Below, in pieces: positions 32,143 through 43,640 of a stretch of 64,000 nucleotides of DNA. Each line of letters opens with the position of its first letter. Within the stretch, counting starts at the first letter, position 1. Below the pieces are notes generated by a model, which was not told where the DNA came from, did not search any database, and saw only the letters and a list, made by a program, of their open reading frames with translations. The translations under genes and the position numbers were made by a program. This DNA is from Pelobates cultripes (taxonomy: Eukaryota > Chordata > Amphibia > Anura > Pelobatidae): assembly GCA_933207985.1 (NCBI GenBank), contig OW240917.1, forward strand, positions 117,997,886 to 118,061,885, given 5' to 3'.

Positions 32143-33759
32143 CAGTGCCTTGCAAAAGTATTCACCCCCCTTGGCATTTTGTGTGTTTTGTTGCCTCACA
32201 ACCTGGCATTAACATGGATTGTTTGAGAATTTGCATCATTTAATTTACAGAACATGCCCACAACTTTGAAGATTTTTTTTTTTTTTATTGTGAAGCAAAA
32301 AACAAATAGGACAACATAACAGAAAACGTCAATGTGTATAACTATTCACCCCCCTAAAGTCAATACTTTGTAGAGCCACCTTTTGCGGCACTCACAGCTC
32401 CAAATCACTTTGGATAAGTTTTTATGAGCTTGCCACATCTTAACACTGGGATTTTTGCCCATTCCTCCTTGCAAAACTGCTCCAGCTCCATCAAGTTTGA
32501 TGGTTTGTGCTTGTGAACAGCAATCTTTAAGTCTGACCACAGATTTTCTATTGGATTGAGGTCAGGGCTTTGACTGGGCCATTCCAACATATTTACATGT
32601 TTCTCCTTAAACCACTCAAGTGTTGCTTTAGCAGTGTGTTTAATGTCATTGTCCTGCTTGAAGGTGAACCTCCGTCCTAGCCTCAAATCACGCACAGAGT
32701 GGTACAGGTTTTGCTCAAGAATATCCCTGTATTTAGCACCATCCATCTTTCCCTCAACTCTGACCAGTTTCCCAGTCATGGCTGCTGAAAAAGAGCCTCA
32801 CACCATGATGCTGTGTTCTTTGGGTGATGTGATGTGTTGGGTTTGCACCAGACATAGCGTTTTCTTTGATGGCCGAATAGTTACATTTTATTCACATAAG
32901 ACCAGAGCACCTTCCTCCATACATTTTGTGAGTCTCCCACATGCCTTTTCACAAACTCAAAAACGTACCATTTTGTTTTTTGTTGAAAGTAATGTCTTTC
33001 TTCTGGCCACTCTGCCATAAAGCCCAACTCTAAGGAGCGTACGGCTTATTGTGGTCCTATGTACAGATACGCCAGTCTCTGCTCTGGAACTCTGCAGCTC
33101 CTCCAGGTTACCTTAGGTCTCTGTGCTGCCTCTCTGATTAATACCCGCCTTGCCCAGTCCCTGAGTTTTGTTGGGTGGCCGTCTCTTGGCAGGTTTGCTG
33201 TTGTGCCATGTTCTTTCCATTTGGTTATGATAGATTTGATGGTGCTCCTGGGGATCATCAAAGATTTGGATATTTTTTAGAAGCTAACCCTGACTTGTAC
33301 TTCTCAACGACATTGTCTCTTACTTGTTTGGAGATTTGGAGAGTTCCTTGGTCTTCATGGCAGTGTTTGGTTAGTGGTGCCTCTTGCTTAGGTGTTGCAG
33401 CCTCTGGGGCCTTTCAAAAAAAGGTGTGTATATGTAATGACAGATCATGTGAAACTTAGATTGCACACAGGTGGACATCATTTCACTAATTATGTGATTT
33501 CTGAAGGTAATTGGTTGCATCAGAGCTTTTTATGGGCTTCATAACAAAGGTGGTGAATACATTCGCACATGCCAATTTTCTGTTTTATATTTCTAAAAAA
33601 AAATTATGTATATATTTTTCTCATTTCACTTCATCAACTTAGACTATTGTGTTCTGATCCATCACATAAAATTCAGATTAATAAAACATTGAACTTAAGG
33701 CTGTAATGAAACAAAATAGGTAAAAAGTCAAGGGGGGTGAATACTTTTGCAAAGCACTG
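32143..33759 (-). mobile_element. Tc1-like DNA transposon, full length, decayed
   Basis: 1,617 bp between TA dinucleotides (32141-32142 and 33760-33761). Terminal inverted repeats begin CAGTGCCTTGCAAAAGTATT on the left and, inverted, CAGTGCTTTGCAAAAGTATT on the right, followed on both sides by CACCCCCCTTG. Inner copies of the TATTCACCCCCCT/GGTGGTGAATACA motif at about 32341 and 33553 give the IR/DR layout of Tc1 elements. A transposase remnant lies on the minus strand. Both ends are intact, but the transposase is not. Confidence 0.92.
32405..33358 (-). pseudogene. Tc1-like transposase, broken
   Basis: The cut-and-paste transposase starts at an ATG at 33358 (MKTKELSKQVRDNVVEKY), the usual Tc1-like N-terminus. 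An HTH segment, IPRSTIKSIITKWKEHG, lies in another frame at about 33180-33261. The catalytic C-terminal part is open at 32779-32405: FKQDND and then SPDLNPIENLW carry the second and third acids of the DDE triad. At least two frame changes separate the three parts. A TGA at 32405 ends the frame after KTYPK, about 16 codons before the usual terminus, whose remainder can be read just beyond it. It is inactive. Confidence 0.85.
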
Positions 33760-34059
33760 TATACTTCCCGGTTATCCTTGTTTTTTTTCCCTGTCATGGT
33801 TCTTGTTACAATAGAGTGAGTTTATGCTATGTTTTGGAATTCCTGGTTTCTGACCTCGGCTTGTTTGACTATTCTTACCCTCTGTTATCCTGATCTTGGC
33901 CTGACTATCGATTCCGTATATTTCTGTAATCCTGACCTTGGCCTGTCTCTCGTTTATCCTCTGTTTGCAGACGTTTCATATCGCTGTCTCAAGTAATCAC
34001 CCGGCCACTCTAAGGACCGGTACATGTACCTTTACTGTTTTCTTTAGGTTTGCGTGTTA

Positions 34060-34430
34060 GTAGTGTTTGTCTTTGTGTGTGCTGGGCGTGAAGTGTGTGC
34101 CTGTGTGTGTACTGGGGATGTAGTGTGTGTCTGTGTGTGTGCTGGGCATGTAGTATGTGTCTGTGTGTGTGCTGGGGATGTAGTGTGTCTGTTTGTGTGC
34201 TGGGGATGTAGTATATGTCTGTGTGTGCTGGGGATGTAGCGTGTGTCTGTGTGTATGCTGGGGATGTAGCTTCTGTCTGTGTATGCACTGCAGCCAATAC
34301 ACTTACCTATGCACTGTGTCTGTGTATATGCATCTGTGTCTGTGCTTGCATCTGTACAGATACACACAAATACAAACAGATACACACACAAACACTCAGC
34401 TACACACACATACAAACACACATTTAAAAA
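34060..34430. repeat. TG-rich minisatellite (~28-30 bp unit)
   Basis: Seven to eight units built on GTGTGTGCTGGGGATGTAGT at 34070-34290, followed by a CA-rich tail (ACACACAAACAC...) to about 34430. Numerous open frames on both strands come from the repeat. Confidence 0.9.
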
Positions 34431-34782
34431 ATTAAGCCACTCAGAAGGTTTTTACCTTCTGCTGGCTGTGGCTGGTGGGAGTTGGGGACGTACTGTCCCG
34501 ATCCGGCCCCATCTTCACGGCTCCCTCCTCCTCCTCCAGCGCGGCTGTGTGTTTAAACTGGGAGGAAGTGATACGCTGTCACTTCCTCCCAGCTCTCTTT
34601 GCTGCTGCACCACCACCATGGGTTGGGAACTCCTGTTATAGATTATGACAGGGGTGGCAAAATGCCGCCCCTGTCATAGTGCCGCCTGGAATCGTGGCTC
34701 CATTACCGTCTATGGTCGGGCCGGCCCTGCTTGTTAGGGCAACTCTATTCCTTGCAAAATGCAAGTTTTACCACATAGCTAT

Positions 34783-35463
34783 TGTAACGGATCACCTGGC
34801 ACCCAGACTGAGAACTCCGTTGAAGGATGCTCCTAGCGCTTCCTGAGGACTCCAAGAACTGCAGCAGACACCACAACCACTGAACTGGAGAAGCATAAGA
34901 ATGCTCTCAAGCATATGAATACTGTAAGCAGCTGAACAGGAAAAGCATACAATCAGCTTACACTCCTGGCAATCAGCATTCAATCCAATTCCCCCAATAA
35001 CGAGACGACACTTCACTTTGAGGGTTAAGCAGGAACTCTCCTGTAATGGCCACACACTGGCTTTTATGCAAGTCCCCATGCAAGGGGACATCCCACAGGG
35101 TGGGACACAGTACAACCAATCGTTTACAGGAGAACCGTAAAAACACACCCACAAAAACACACCCACAATTACATCACAATCCCTCCTCTCTGTCCTGGAG
35201 ATAATTGTGAAGTAATCCAATTATCTCCCAGGACAGAGGCAAGACTCCATTAACCACATGGCAGTAACAATACAATAAAAGACCTAAAATTACATACAGT
35301 TACATTTATTCCATAAAACATAGACATTCTACATATCCCCAGATAGCTTAGATCTGAGTGCACATTACTACCGAATGGCGCTCAGATCACATACATACAG
35401 TTCAATCGCCATGGAGCCAAAGTCTTTCATACAGTCTTTCAGTATAAGGTTGGTTCCGCCACA
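34783..35463 (-). mobile_element. Solo LTR, 681 bp
   Basis: The termini are TGTAACGGATC and TTCCGCCACA, so it starts TG and ends CA with short inverted ends (TGTRRCGGA). A perfect 5-bp duplication, GCTAT, flanks it at 34778-34782 and 35464-35468. There is no internal coding sequence, which fits an LTR left by recombination between the two ends of an LTR retrotransposon. On the minus strand a TATA-like GCATAAAAGCC (about 35076-35066) suggests minus orientation. On that strand it also holds an inverted pair, GAGATAATTG...CAATTATCTC (35187-35229). The family (retroviral or Gypsy) is not resolved. Confidence 0.75.
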
Positions 35464-35468
35464 GCTAT

Positions 35469-36194
35469 TATTCTAAATTGAGTAGAAAAATGTAGTGATA
35501 TCCCAGCATGGACGAGAAACTTGTCAAACATATTTACGTTGATGATGGTAATAATTAATTTTTATGCATATTCCTTTTTTTCCAAATTTATTTTTTAACT
35601 CTGTCTTCTTAAATTGTATTTTTATTTTTATTGTTTACCCTTGTCTTTGTACTAATAAGTTTGTATATTTAATTTCTCTTTGTTTGTCAATATGGTTGCA
35701 ACTTAATTCAACACAATATGAACAAACATTAGTAAGCTATATCACGTATTCCCTGTACATTGAAGGATAAATATTTGGCTTGGCTACATGAATAAAGAGT
35801 TTATCGACATTGTCCATTTCACATATGATCATAATAGAGTTGTAAACTTATTGATTCTCCAAGCAATCCACTCTTCATAGAGATATGCAAAACCATTACA
35901 AATCAGATTTGCTGTTCTTATTACACTATTGCTCCAATTAATATTTTTAATTGCAGTTTTAACGTTGAAGTAAACTGGAGAGAATCATAAGAGTAGATCA
36001 CAGTGTTGTTACAGATTAATATAGAATCTTTATTTGTGGGGTTAGGGTGAAAGATTAGCTAAACCTGATAATGTTATGGGTACATTTCTACACACACACA
36101 GTAGCGTAACTACCAGGCGGCTAACAGTGTGGCTGCATCGGGTGCAAAAATTGGCCACACAGCCGCAGCACTCACAAAATACTAAAGCAGTTGC
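35469..36194. other. AT-rich spacer with a short GC-rich repeat fragment
   Basis: No coding signal. Around 36090-36175 a GC-rich block (AGTAGCGTAACTACCAGGCGG) resembles the start of a block at about 56465-56500 (AGTGGTAGAACTACCGCCGG). They may be fragments of a shared dispersed repeat. Confidence 0.4.
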
Positions 36195-36711
36195 GTGACT
36201 TGTAGAGTTGAGCGGACACCTAGATGTTCGGGTTCACCGGGTTCGGCCGAAATTTGGCAAAAAGTTCAAGTTCGGGACCCGAACTTGACCCCGAACTCCA
36301 TTGAGGTCAATGGGGACCCAAACTTGGGCACTAAAATGGCTCTTAAAAAGTCCTGGAAAGGGCTAGAGGGCTGCAAAAGGAAGTAAAATGGGATAAGAGT
36401 AGGACAAGTGCCCTGGAAACAAATGTGGATAGGGAAATAACTTAAAATAACATAAAATACATACAAATTAAAAATGATAATCTTGAACTAGGAGGAGGAG
36501 GTGGATGTGGAGTAGGGGGTTGAGGAGGCGGGGACCGTGGCGGTGTAGGTGGCGGTGGAGGAGGTAGCCAACACTGTTTTTTATTTGTTTGTTTTTTTGT
36601 TTTGTTTTTTTAATTGGGGTAGCCCCTAAAATATTGGGACATATAAAAAAAGAAAACAAAGAAAAAGTGCACTTGAGTATAACAATGGCTGGGTGAGGCC
36701 GGTATAAATGT

Positions 36712-38993
36712 CTATTCTGCACAAGGTACAGACACGTCTGGTGGTATCCCTGCCTCGTTAATTTTAATAAACGTGAGCTTGTCCACATTGGCTGTGGACA
36801 GGTGGTTGCGCTTGTCTGTGATAACGTCCCCTGCCGTGCTAAACACACGTTCAGACAATACACTGGCTGCAGGGCAGGCCAGCATCTCCAAGGTATAAAG
36901 GGCAAGCTCAGGCCATTTGCCCAATTTGGAGACCCAGATGTTGAATGGGGCAAACCCATCAGTCAGTACGTGTAGGCATGTCCACACGTACTGTTCCACC
37001 ATGTTGCTGAAATGCTGCGTCCTGCTAAGACGTTCCATATCAGCTGGTGGTGCTGGTTGTTTTGGCGTGCTGACAAAGCTTTTCCACATTTCAGCCATGT
37101 TAACCCTGCCTTCTGAGGTGCTGGCGGTGCCCCAGCTGCGTTGGCGACCTCTTCCTCCTCCTCTGCCTTCACCTTGTGCTTCCACCACAGGCGAGCAGCA
37201 GCAGGGTAAGAACTCTGAGAGAGTGCAAAGAGGGCCCTCACTGCCTGCAGCAGCTCTGATATATCTGGGTAGTTTTTCAGGAATTTCTGCACCACCAAAT
37301 TCAGCACATGGGCCAGGTAAGCGATGTGCGTCAAACTGGATAGGCCCAGAGCTTCTACGAGATTTCGCCCATTATTGCACACCACCAGGCCGGGCTTGAG
37401 GCTCCGTGGCAACAACCACTCATCGGTCTGTTGTTCCATGCCCGTCCACAGCTCCTGCGCGGTGTGGGTATTTTCCCCCGAACATATGAGTTTTAAAATA
37501 GCCTGCTGTCGTTTCCCCCTGGCTGTGCTGAAGTTGGTGGTGAAGGTGTTACGCTGACCGGATGAGGAGGTGGTAGAGGAGGAGGAAGCGGAGTAGGAGG
37601 AGGAGGCAACAGGAGACAAAGAGAAATGCCCTGCAATCCTCGGTGGTGGAAGGACATACGCCAAATTGCTATCCACCCCAGGCCCAGCCGCCACTACATT
37701 TGCCCAATGTTCAGTTAGGGAGATATAGCGTCCCTGCCCGTGCTTACTGGTCCACGTATCAGTTGTTATGTGGACCTTGCCACAGATGGCGTTGAGCAGT
37801 GCACACCTGATTTTGGCCGCCAATTGGTTGTGCAGGGAAGGGATGGCTCGCCTGGAAAAGTAATGGCGGCTGGGAACCACGTACTGTGGGACAGCCACTG
37901 CCATCAGGTTTTTAAAACTGTCGGTCTCCACCAGACGGAATGACAGCATTTCAAAGGCCAGGAATTTTGAAATGCTGGCATTCAGGACCAGGGATCGCGG
38001 GTGGGTAGTGCGGTACCTCTTTCACTCCAGTGTTTGGGAGATGGACGGCTAAACCCTTCCATTGGACAGTGTGGAGATGCTTGGGGACGGTGGCGGACGT
38101 GGTGGCGTTGCTGACACATCCTCTGTTTGCGGGGTGGCAAGTGCCACTGTCACTCCAGAGGTGGAGGAAGAGACAGAGACAGCAGCAGAAGAGGAAGCAG
38201 GAGGAGCCTGAGACCTTTCTTGGTTTTTGAGGTGCTTACTCCACTGCAGCTCGTGCTTTGCATGTAGATGCCTGGTCATGCAGGTTGTGCTCGGGTTTAG
38301 AATGTTTATGCCTCGATTCAGGCTCTGATTGCACAGCGTGCAAATCACTCGTGTCTTGTCGTCAGCACATTGTCTGAAGAACTGCCACACCAGGGAACTC
38401 ATTGGAGCTGGCTTTGGTGTGCTCAGTCCCTGGGTGCGGTGGGCAGTAGCAGGCATACTGTTTATGGGACAGCCGCTCCGCTTTTGCACCGTGCTGTGCT
38501 TGTGCCTCTGTGCGACCACCGCCTCTTCCTCCAAACTGCACACGTCACTCACATGACCTTGATTCCATGTGGGGTCTAGGACCTCATCATCCTCCACATC
38601 ACCTTCCACCCACTCCTCAACCCTGCCCTCCTTGCCAGTCTGCACACTACAAAATGCCACAGCAGTTGGCACCTGTGTTTCGTCATCATCAGAGACGTGC
38701 TGTGGAGGTCCTTGCATGTCCACATCCTGAAACATAAGTGGTTGTGCATCAGTGCACTCAATAGCTTTCACTTCTGGGGCAGGACTAGGTGGATGGCCCA
38801 AGGAAACCCCGCCAGCAGAGTCATCAAAAAACATAAGAGACTGCTGCATGACTTGTGGCTCAGACTGCTTGGCTGATTTGCAAGGGGGTGAGGTGAAAGA
38901 CAGATGGCCATGGGCTGCAGGTGCCAACTCTGAGCTTTCAGCAGGAGACTGGGTGGGAGACAATGTGAAGGAACTGGAGGCACTGTCAGCCAT
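36712..38993 (-). pseudogene. hAT transposase (BED finger, RNase H-like core, dimerisation domain), broken
   Basis: Part 1 (38993-38049, 314 codons) has an acidic, low-complexity N-terminus and a BED zinc finger at residues ~200-250 (Cys218, Cys221, His242, His247). Part 2 continues in the same frame after two stops (TAG 38049-38051 and TGA 38022-38024); it holds the first catalytic block (TTDTWTSKHGQ) and LAHVLNLVVQKFL. A block that normally reads like TDNxxN here reads VVCNNGRN, so the second catalytic Asp appears to be Asn. A frameshift at about 37100-37140 leads to part 3 (37188-36712), with a typical hAT C-terminal dimerisation segment (WPELALYTLEMLACPA, SERVFSTAGDVITDKRNHLS). The protein binds the element ends and excises them; this copy cannot. 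Confidence 0.88.
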
Positions 38994-39406
38994 CCAATCT
39001 ACTATCGCCTGTACTTATTCTGGCCTCACCATTCGTGGAGCAGCATTCGGGCCTACCAAATAACGCTGAAGGTTCTGTCGCCTATTCGCACCTGAGGAAG
39101 GTGTTTCACTTGTGCGTGTAGCTAGCACAGATCAACTACATCCTCTCCCTGCAACAGGAGCTCCACCAACACCAGCAGCCCCACGACCAGGGCCAAGTCC
39201 ATTATTTGACGCTCTCCTCATTCTTTGCCTTCACCCACCCAAACTAACAGATGGTTTATGTCAGGCGACAACGTAACCGCCAGTAGTCAACAATTAAGTT
39301 CACTGACAGTAAGGCAGTGCCGGTGTCCTAAAGAGAAAACATTTCTAGAGGTCACACAACAGTGTGACAGGCGTAATTAGTACAATTACTTCACTGTCTC
39401 AAAAAA

Positions 39407-40256
39407 TGTGAATTTGTCAAACAACAATGTAACACTAGTATTTAAGGGTTTTATTGGACTGCAAGAAATGCACCGCAGGCCGCAAATGTTCTATTTAGCA
39501 CAAAAAAGTGTGATTTTTTTAAACCAACAATGTAACAGTAGTATTTAACGGTTTTATTGGACTGCAAGAAATGCACCGCAGTCCGCAAATGTACTATTTA
39601 GCACCAGAAAAATGTGAATTCTTTAAAGTGCAATGTAACCACAGTATTTGACAGTTCTATTTGACTCTCAGATATCTAGTGCACGCCCCAAATTTACTTT
39701 TTAGCACCAAAACAATGTGAATTGGTCAAACTGCGATGTAACCACAGTATTTGATGGTTCTATTTGACTCTCAGATATGAAGTGCACACCCCAAATTTAC
39801 TTTTTAGCACCCAAAAAATATGAATTGGTCAAACTGCGATGAAACCACAGTATTTGATGGTTCTATTTGACTCTCAGGTATGAAGTGCACGCCCCAAATT
39901 TAATTTTTAGCACCAAAACAATGTGAATTAGTCAAACTGCGATGTAACCACAGTATTTGATGGTTCTATTTGACTCTCAGATATGAAGTGCACACCCCAA
40001 ATTTACTTTTTAGCACCAAAAAAATATGAATTGGTCAAACTGCGATGTAACCACAGTATTTGACAGTTCTATTTGACTCTCAGATATGAAGTGCACGCCC
40101 CAAATTTACTTTTTAGCACCAAAGAAATGTGAATTAGTCAAACTGGTATGTCACAGCAGTATTTGACGGTTCTATTTGACTCTCAGATATGAAGTGCACG
40201 CCCCAAATTAACTTTTTAGCACCCAAAAAATTTGTCAAACTGCAATGTCACAATCG
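39407..40256. repeat. ~103-bp tandem array upstream of the hAT transposase
   Basis: About six regular units recur every ~103 bp (CCCCAAATTTACTTTTTAGC at about 39687, 39790, 39893, 39996, 40098 and 40201), each with TGATGGTTCTATTTGACTC. Two older, ~118-bp units with TTTTATTGGACTGCAAG lie at 39440-39660. The array sits in the presumed 5' leader of the transposase, so it may hold promoter or binding sites. Confidence 0.88.
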
Positions 40257-40771
40257 GATTTAAAAATACCTAGATGTTGCCCAATGAGCTACCAGAAAAG
40301 GATTAAAGTAATGTGCCTGGCACACATGCAGTTGCACTGCACTTGCAAAAATGGCAGCTGATGCCCACCTAACAAACAGACTGATTGCTTATTTCTCTGT
40401 GGCACTGGGCTCAGGGCAGGGTACAAAAATGTAGTATAGCACTCACAAAAATAATCGCTGTAGTTTGCAGATTCAACACCAGAATTCCTTCCTAATCTGT
40501 CCCTCAAAGCTGCAGCATCCTCTCCCTACACTACGTGACTCCAACTTATATAGAGGCTGGGTCACATGCTGCACTGGCCAATCACAGCCATGCCATTAGT
40601 AGGCATGGCTGTGATGGCTTCTAAGGGCACACGAGTCAAACGCTTGTTAATTGGCTGCCCTGCAGCTTTTCAAAAAGCGCAATTAAATCACCGAACACCG
40701 AACTCGAACCCGAACTGTTACTGAAATGTCTGGGTTCGGGGTCAGAAAAATCGCTCAACTCTAGTGACTTG

Positions 40772-41555
40772 ATGTCCTTGTGTTAACGTCCGCCCTCGCC
40801 ATTGAGTCACATGGACAGTTTTTGGTGACCAAAATAATGTAGGACTCGGAGCCGAGCTGAAGGGCAGAAAAGGTCTTTTGGTTTTGAAAAAGCATTTTAA
40901 TTTTTTGTTTCCTAAAGCCTTCTGGCAGTACTGAGTACACTCAGTATGCTTGAAATCATAACTGCTATCATTCTCAGCTAGGTGATAACTGGATGAGAGT
41001 GATAGCACTTTCGGTTCACTACATCTCCAGAGTTCACCACATTGATAATGTCAAGGTTTACAGGTCAATTACACTCTACCAGGGTTAGCTGTTACACATA
41101 CACTCAAAATGCGTGCACACCTCCCATCATTCTCAGAGAGGTTATTCGTGGAGTATCCTTGAGTGTTGGGGTTTATGCTGCTATACTAAGTGTTCAAAGG
41201 ACACATTAACCTCTAATGAATAGAGGTACAATCAAATAATACTACATATTTAAATTTTGACAAATTTGAGAGCAATATTTAATAAGTATATCACCAGACT
41301 GTGTTAAATAAAATTAAAAACAGGACAGAGTTTGCAAATGTAAAATGTCACATCTAAGCAAAAAATACCAAATATGATGTAAGTCACGGCTTTTGATCGG
41401 TTAATTGACAGTGTGACAGTGGGCTCAGGTGGACTAGCTCAGCCTGCTGCCCTGTCTAAACTATGCAGGCTGTCAAAGCACTGAGCAAAAACTTGTGTGT
41501 GCAGTGTTGGCATTTGAATGCAGGAGTATATTTGTCTGTAATATTGGTGATTGCA
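40772..41555. other. Spacer without recognised features
   Basis: There are only short frames, no repeat boundary and no coding motif on either strand. Confidence 0.5.
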
Positions 41556-41559
41556 TGCA

Positions 41560-41860
41560 ACTGTGTATTCACTAATACATATAAACTGCCACACATACTG
41601 GGGCACATTGCCATATACACAGACACTGGCAGTAGATGCACTGGCACACACAAACACTGACACACAAGCACATATGCATACACAGACAAACATGCACAGA
41701 TACCCAGACGAACATGCACAGATACCTACCCTGACACAAACTCTGACACACATGCACAGTTACATACACTGATACACAAACACTGGCATGCATGCACAGA
41801 TTCATACACTGACACACATGCACAGACACATACACAGACACACAAACACTGAAACACTTA
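41560..41860. repeat. CA-rich minisatellite
   Basis: Degenerate ~20-30-bp units of the form ACACACATGCACAGATACC. The Cys/Val-rich minus-strand frames here are repeat translations. Confidence 0.85.
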
Positions 41861-42213
41861 CTCTCTGTTTCAGTCCAGCTCTCTCTCCTGTGGTCTTTTA
41901 GTGCTCATTGTAACTCACTGCCTCCCCCTGGACCCTGGTGTGTTTGGCTCCAAAGGAGAATACCTCCATCCCTTGTGTGGCAGGACACCGTGGCACTTCC
42001 TTCCATGGTGGGTCAGTGCTGCTACTGGCTTTTATACATTTCCTTGTGGTCCTGTGGTGATATGTGACGCTCTACATCACTCCAGGTAACCCTCCATCAT
42101 ATCTTCTCCCTCACACTATGCTCAAAGATGAGTCAGAGTGCATGCTGGGAATCACCACTCTGACTCACTAACATCAGAATATATCTCTAATTTATAACAT
42201 TCTCAGTAGTTAA

Positions 42214-42664
42214 AGGACCAAGTGCTGATTTCTATGAGAAATCAGCACTTTTATAAATTAACTGGGGAACTGGGCTGTCAGTCAGGGAGGATTCCTGAGC
42301 TAACAGAAGTGGCAGGAGCGCTCTACTTGAGCGTGCCTGCCTCCCCCTCCCTCCCTAACAGACCTCAGACCAGCTTCAGCAGTGCACAAGCGGCGGGTGT
42401 GCGTGCACGTGTGGACCACATCAGAGAAGCCTCACAATTAGAAGCCTCTGATTGGTATTTTCCTGTGAAGAGACTGAAAGTCTCTACCAGAGAAAAAGGG
42501 GAAGGAGCTTACAAAGGCTGCAGTCACAAGAACTGCAGCTTTTGTAATCTATTTTAGACTATACTCCCAATAAATACATATATAAAAATATGAACGTGTG
42601 TATTCATTGGGGGTATATCTACTAAACTGTGGGGGATGGAGGGATGGAAGAATGGAGTGGTCCT
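42214..42664. mobile_element. TTAA-bounded MITE, 451 bp
   Basis: TTAA at 42210-42213 and 42665-42668 flanks AGGACCA...TGGTCCT, a 7-bp terminal inverted repeat. A short internal hairpin, AGTGCTGATTTCT/AGAAATCAGCACT (about 42220-42250), lies just inside the left end. No coding capacity. The TTAA target suggests mobilisation by a piggyBac-type transposase, but such a short terminal repeat could arise by chance. Confidence 0.55.
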
Positions 42665-42939
42665 TTAACCAATTTTAACCTATCTTCTCACTTTACATTT
42701 TTCACGTGTGTGAGTGTTTTATCCCTATTTGGGAGTTAATAAAGCAGTGTATTACTATACAATGAGTCCTTCTTATTAGATTTCTTTATCTTTAGACTGG
42801 TGTTGAATGTTCATTGTTTTGTGGGTAATGCTATCTGTCTCAGGCTTTTTCATTTAAGGCTTGTTCCGATTTCTTTTTCTAATATTTATTTGAGGTTATG
42901 CCCCTTAATTACCCTGCAACTGATACGAGCTCAGTTAGG

Positions 42940-43015
42940 GTTTCCTCTCACAGAAATCGGTTTTTCTGTTACGAATAAAGTTGTCTATTCCTAACACTAC
43001 AGTGTTCCTTTAAGC
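42940..43015. repeat. Possible 3' end of another TTAA MITE
   Basis: ATTCCTAACACTACAGTGTTCCTTTAA ends in TTAA and has the form of the right end of an AAAGGAACACTGTAGTG-type frog MITE, but no left partner was found nearby. Confidence 0.35.
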
Positions 43016-43259
43016 CCAAATAGATGATTGTGTTGATAATGAGTAGCTGCTTGGTAGATTTGCTATTACTGTAAATTCATTGTTGTCTTTAACTTTTTAA
43101 GAAAATCTACACAGCACACAGTGCACAACAGAGTGCTTGCACACATGTACAGCACAGACTGGACTGAAGACACTCCCAGAAAAAGAGTACTTTCTTTCTA
43201 CCAACAGTTAACAAAAACTCGAAAGCATTGAATTAAACTCTGTGTCAGAGTCACTGGCT

Positions 43260-43640
43260 AGGCAGAGCAGTAACCTAACCACCAGTTTTGCACTAGGATC
43301 AATTAAAATATTATTAAACAGTATATTTATCCAAATCAAAATATCCGCAGGTGGCACTAAGCACTAACCAGCCTCCCTCTAGATTTAATGACCCAGGTTA
43401 TCTATCTCCCACTCAAAGTAGGCAAAATTGATACTGTGCCACTGGCAGTGCCAAGGGACAGCAGTAATGTAACCACCAGTCTCACACTAGTATTAATGAC
43501 CACGGCTACCTATCTCACACTCAAAGTTCATGTAAGTGGCACTGGCAAAAGCTAGGCAGGCACAACATTTAACCTAAACGTAACCAGTCTGACACTAGGA
43601 TCAATGACACAGGTTCAATCACCCTACGATCAATGTCGTA
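43260..43640. repeat. Degenerate ~100-bp tandem repeat
   Basis: GTAACC.ACCAGTNTNNCACTAG.ATNAAT recurs at about 43270, 43370 (partial), 43465 and 43575, with GGCTACCTATCTC..CTCAAAG between two of them. There is no coding signal. Confidence 0.45.

Larger units (their letters stand above)
36203..40763 (-). mobile_element. hAT transposon with transposase gene, full length
   Basis: 4,561 bp with 12-bp perfect terminal inverted repeats, TAGAGTTGAGCG and CGCTCAACTCTA, and a perfect 8-bp duplication GTGACTTG (36195-36202 and 40764-40771). Palindromic GTTCGGG/CCCGAAC motifs lie just inside both ends. The minus strand encodes a BED-finger hAT transposase in three pieces. The region upstream of the transposase (40700-39000) is a ~1-kb leader containing a ~103-bp tandem array. 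The integrity of both ends and the low number of coding lesions suggest a relatively recent insertion. Confidence 0.93.

Noticed and set aside
32634..33020. 128-codon plus-strand ORF inside the Tc1-like element
   Set aside because: Shadow of the minus-strand transposase. The family's motifs are read only on the minus strand.
34010..34641. Several long His/Thr and Cys/Val-rich frames on both strands
   Set aside because: Products of the TG/CA minisatellite at 34060-34430. The same applies to 41439-41841 and 45350-45793.
39407..40256. Regularly spaced ~103-bp repeats considered as a CRISPR array
   Set aside because: The units are contiguous tandem copies without unique spacers, and they lie inside a eukaryotic hAT transposon.
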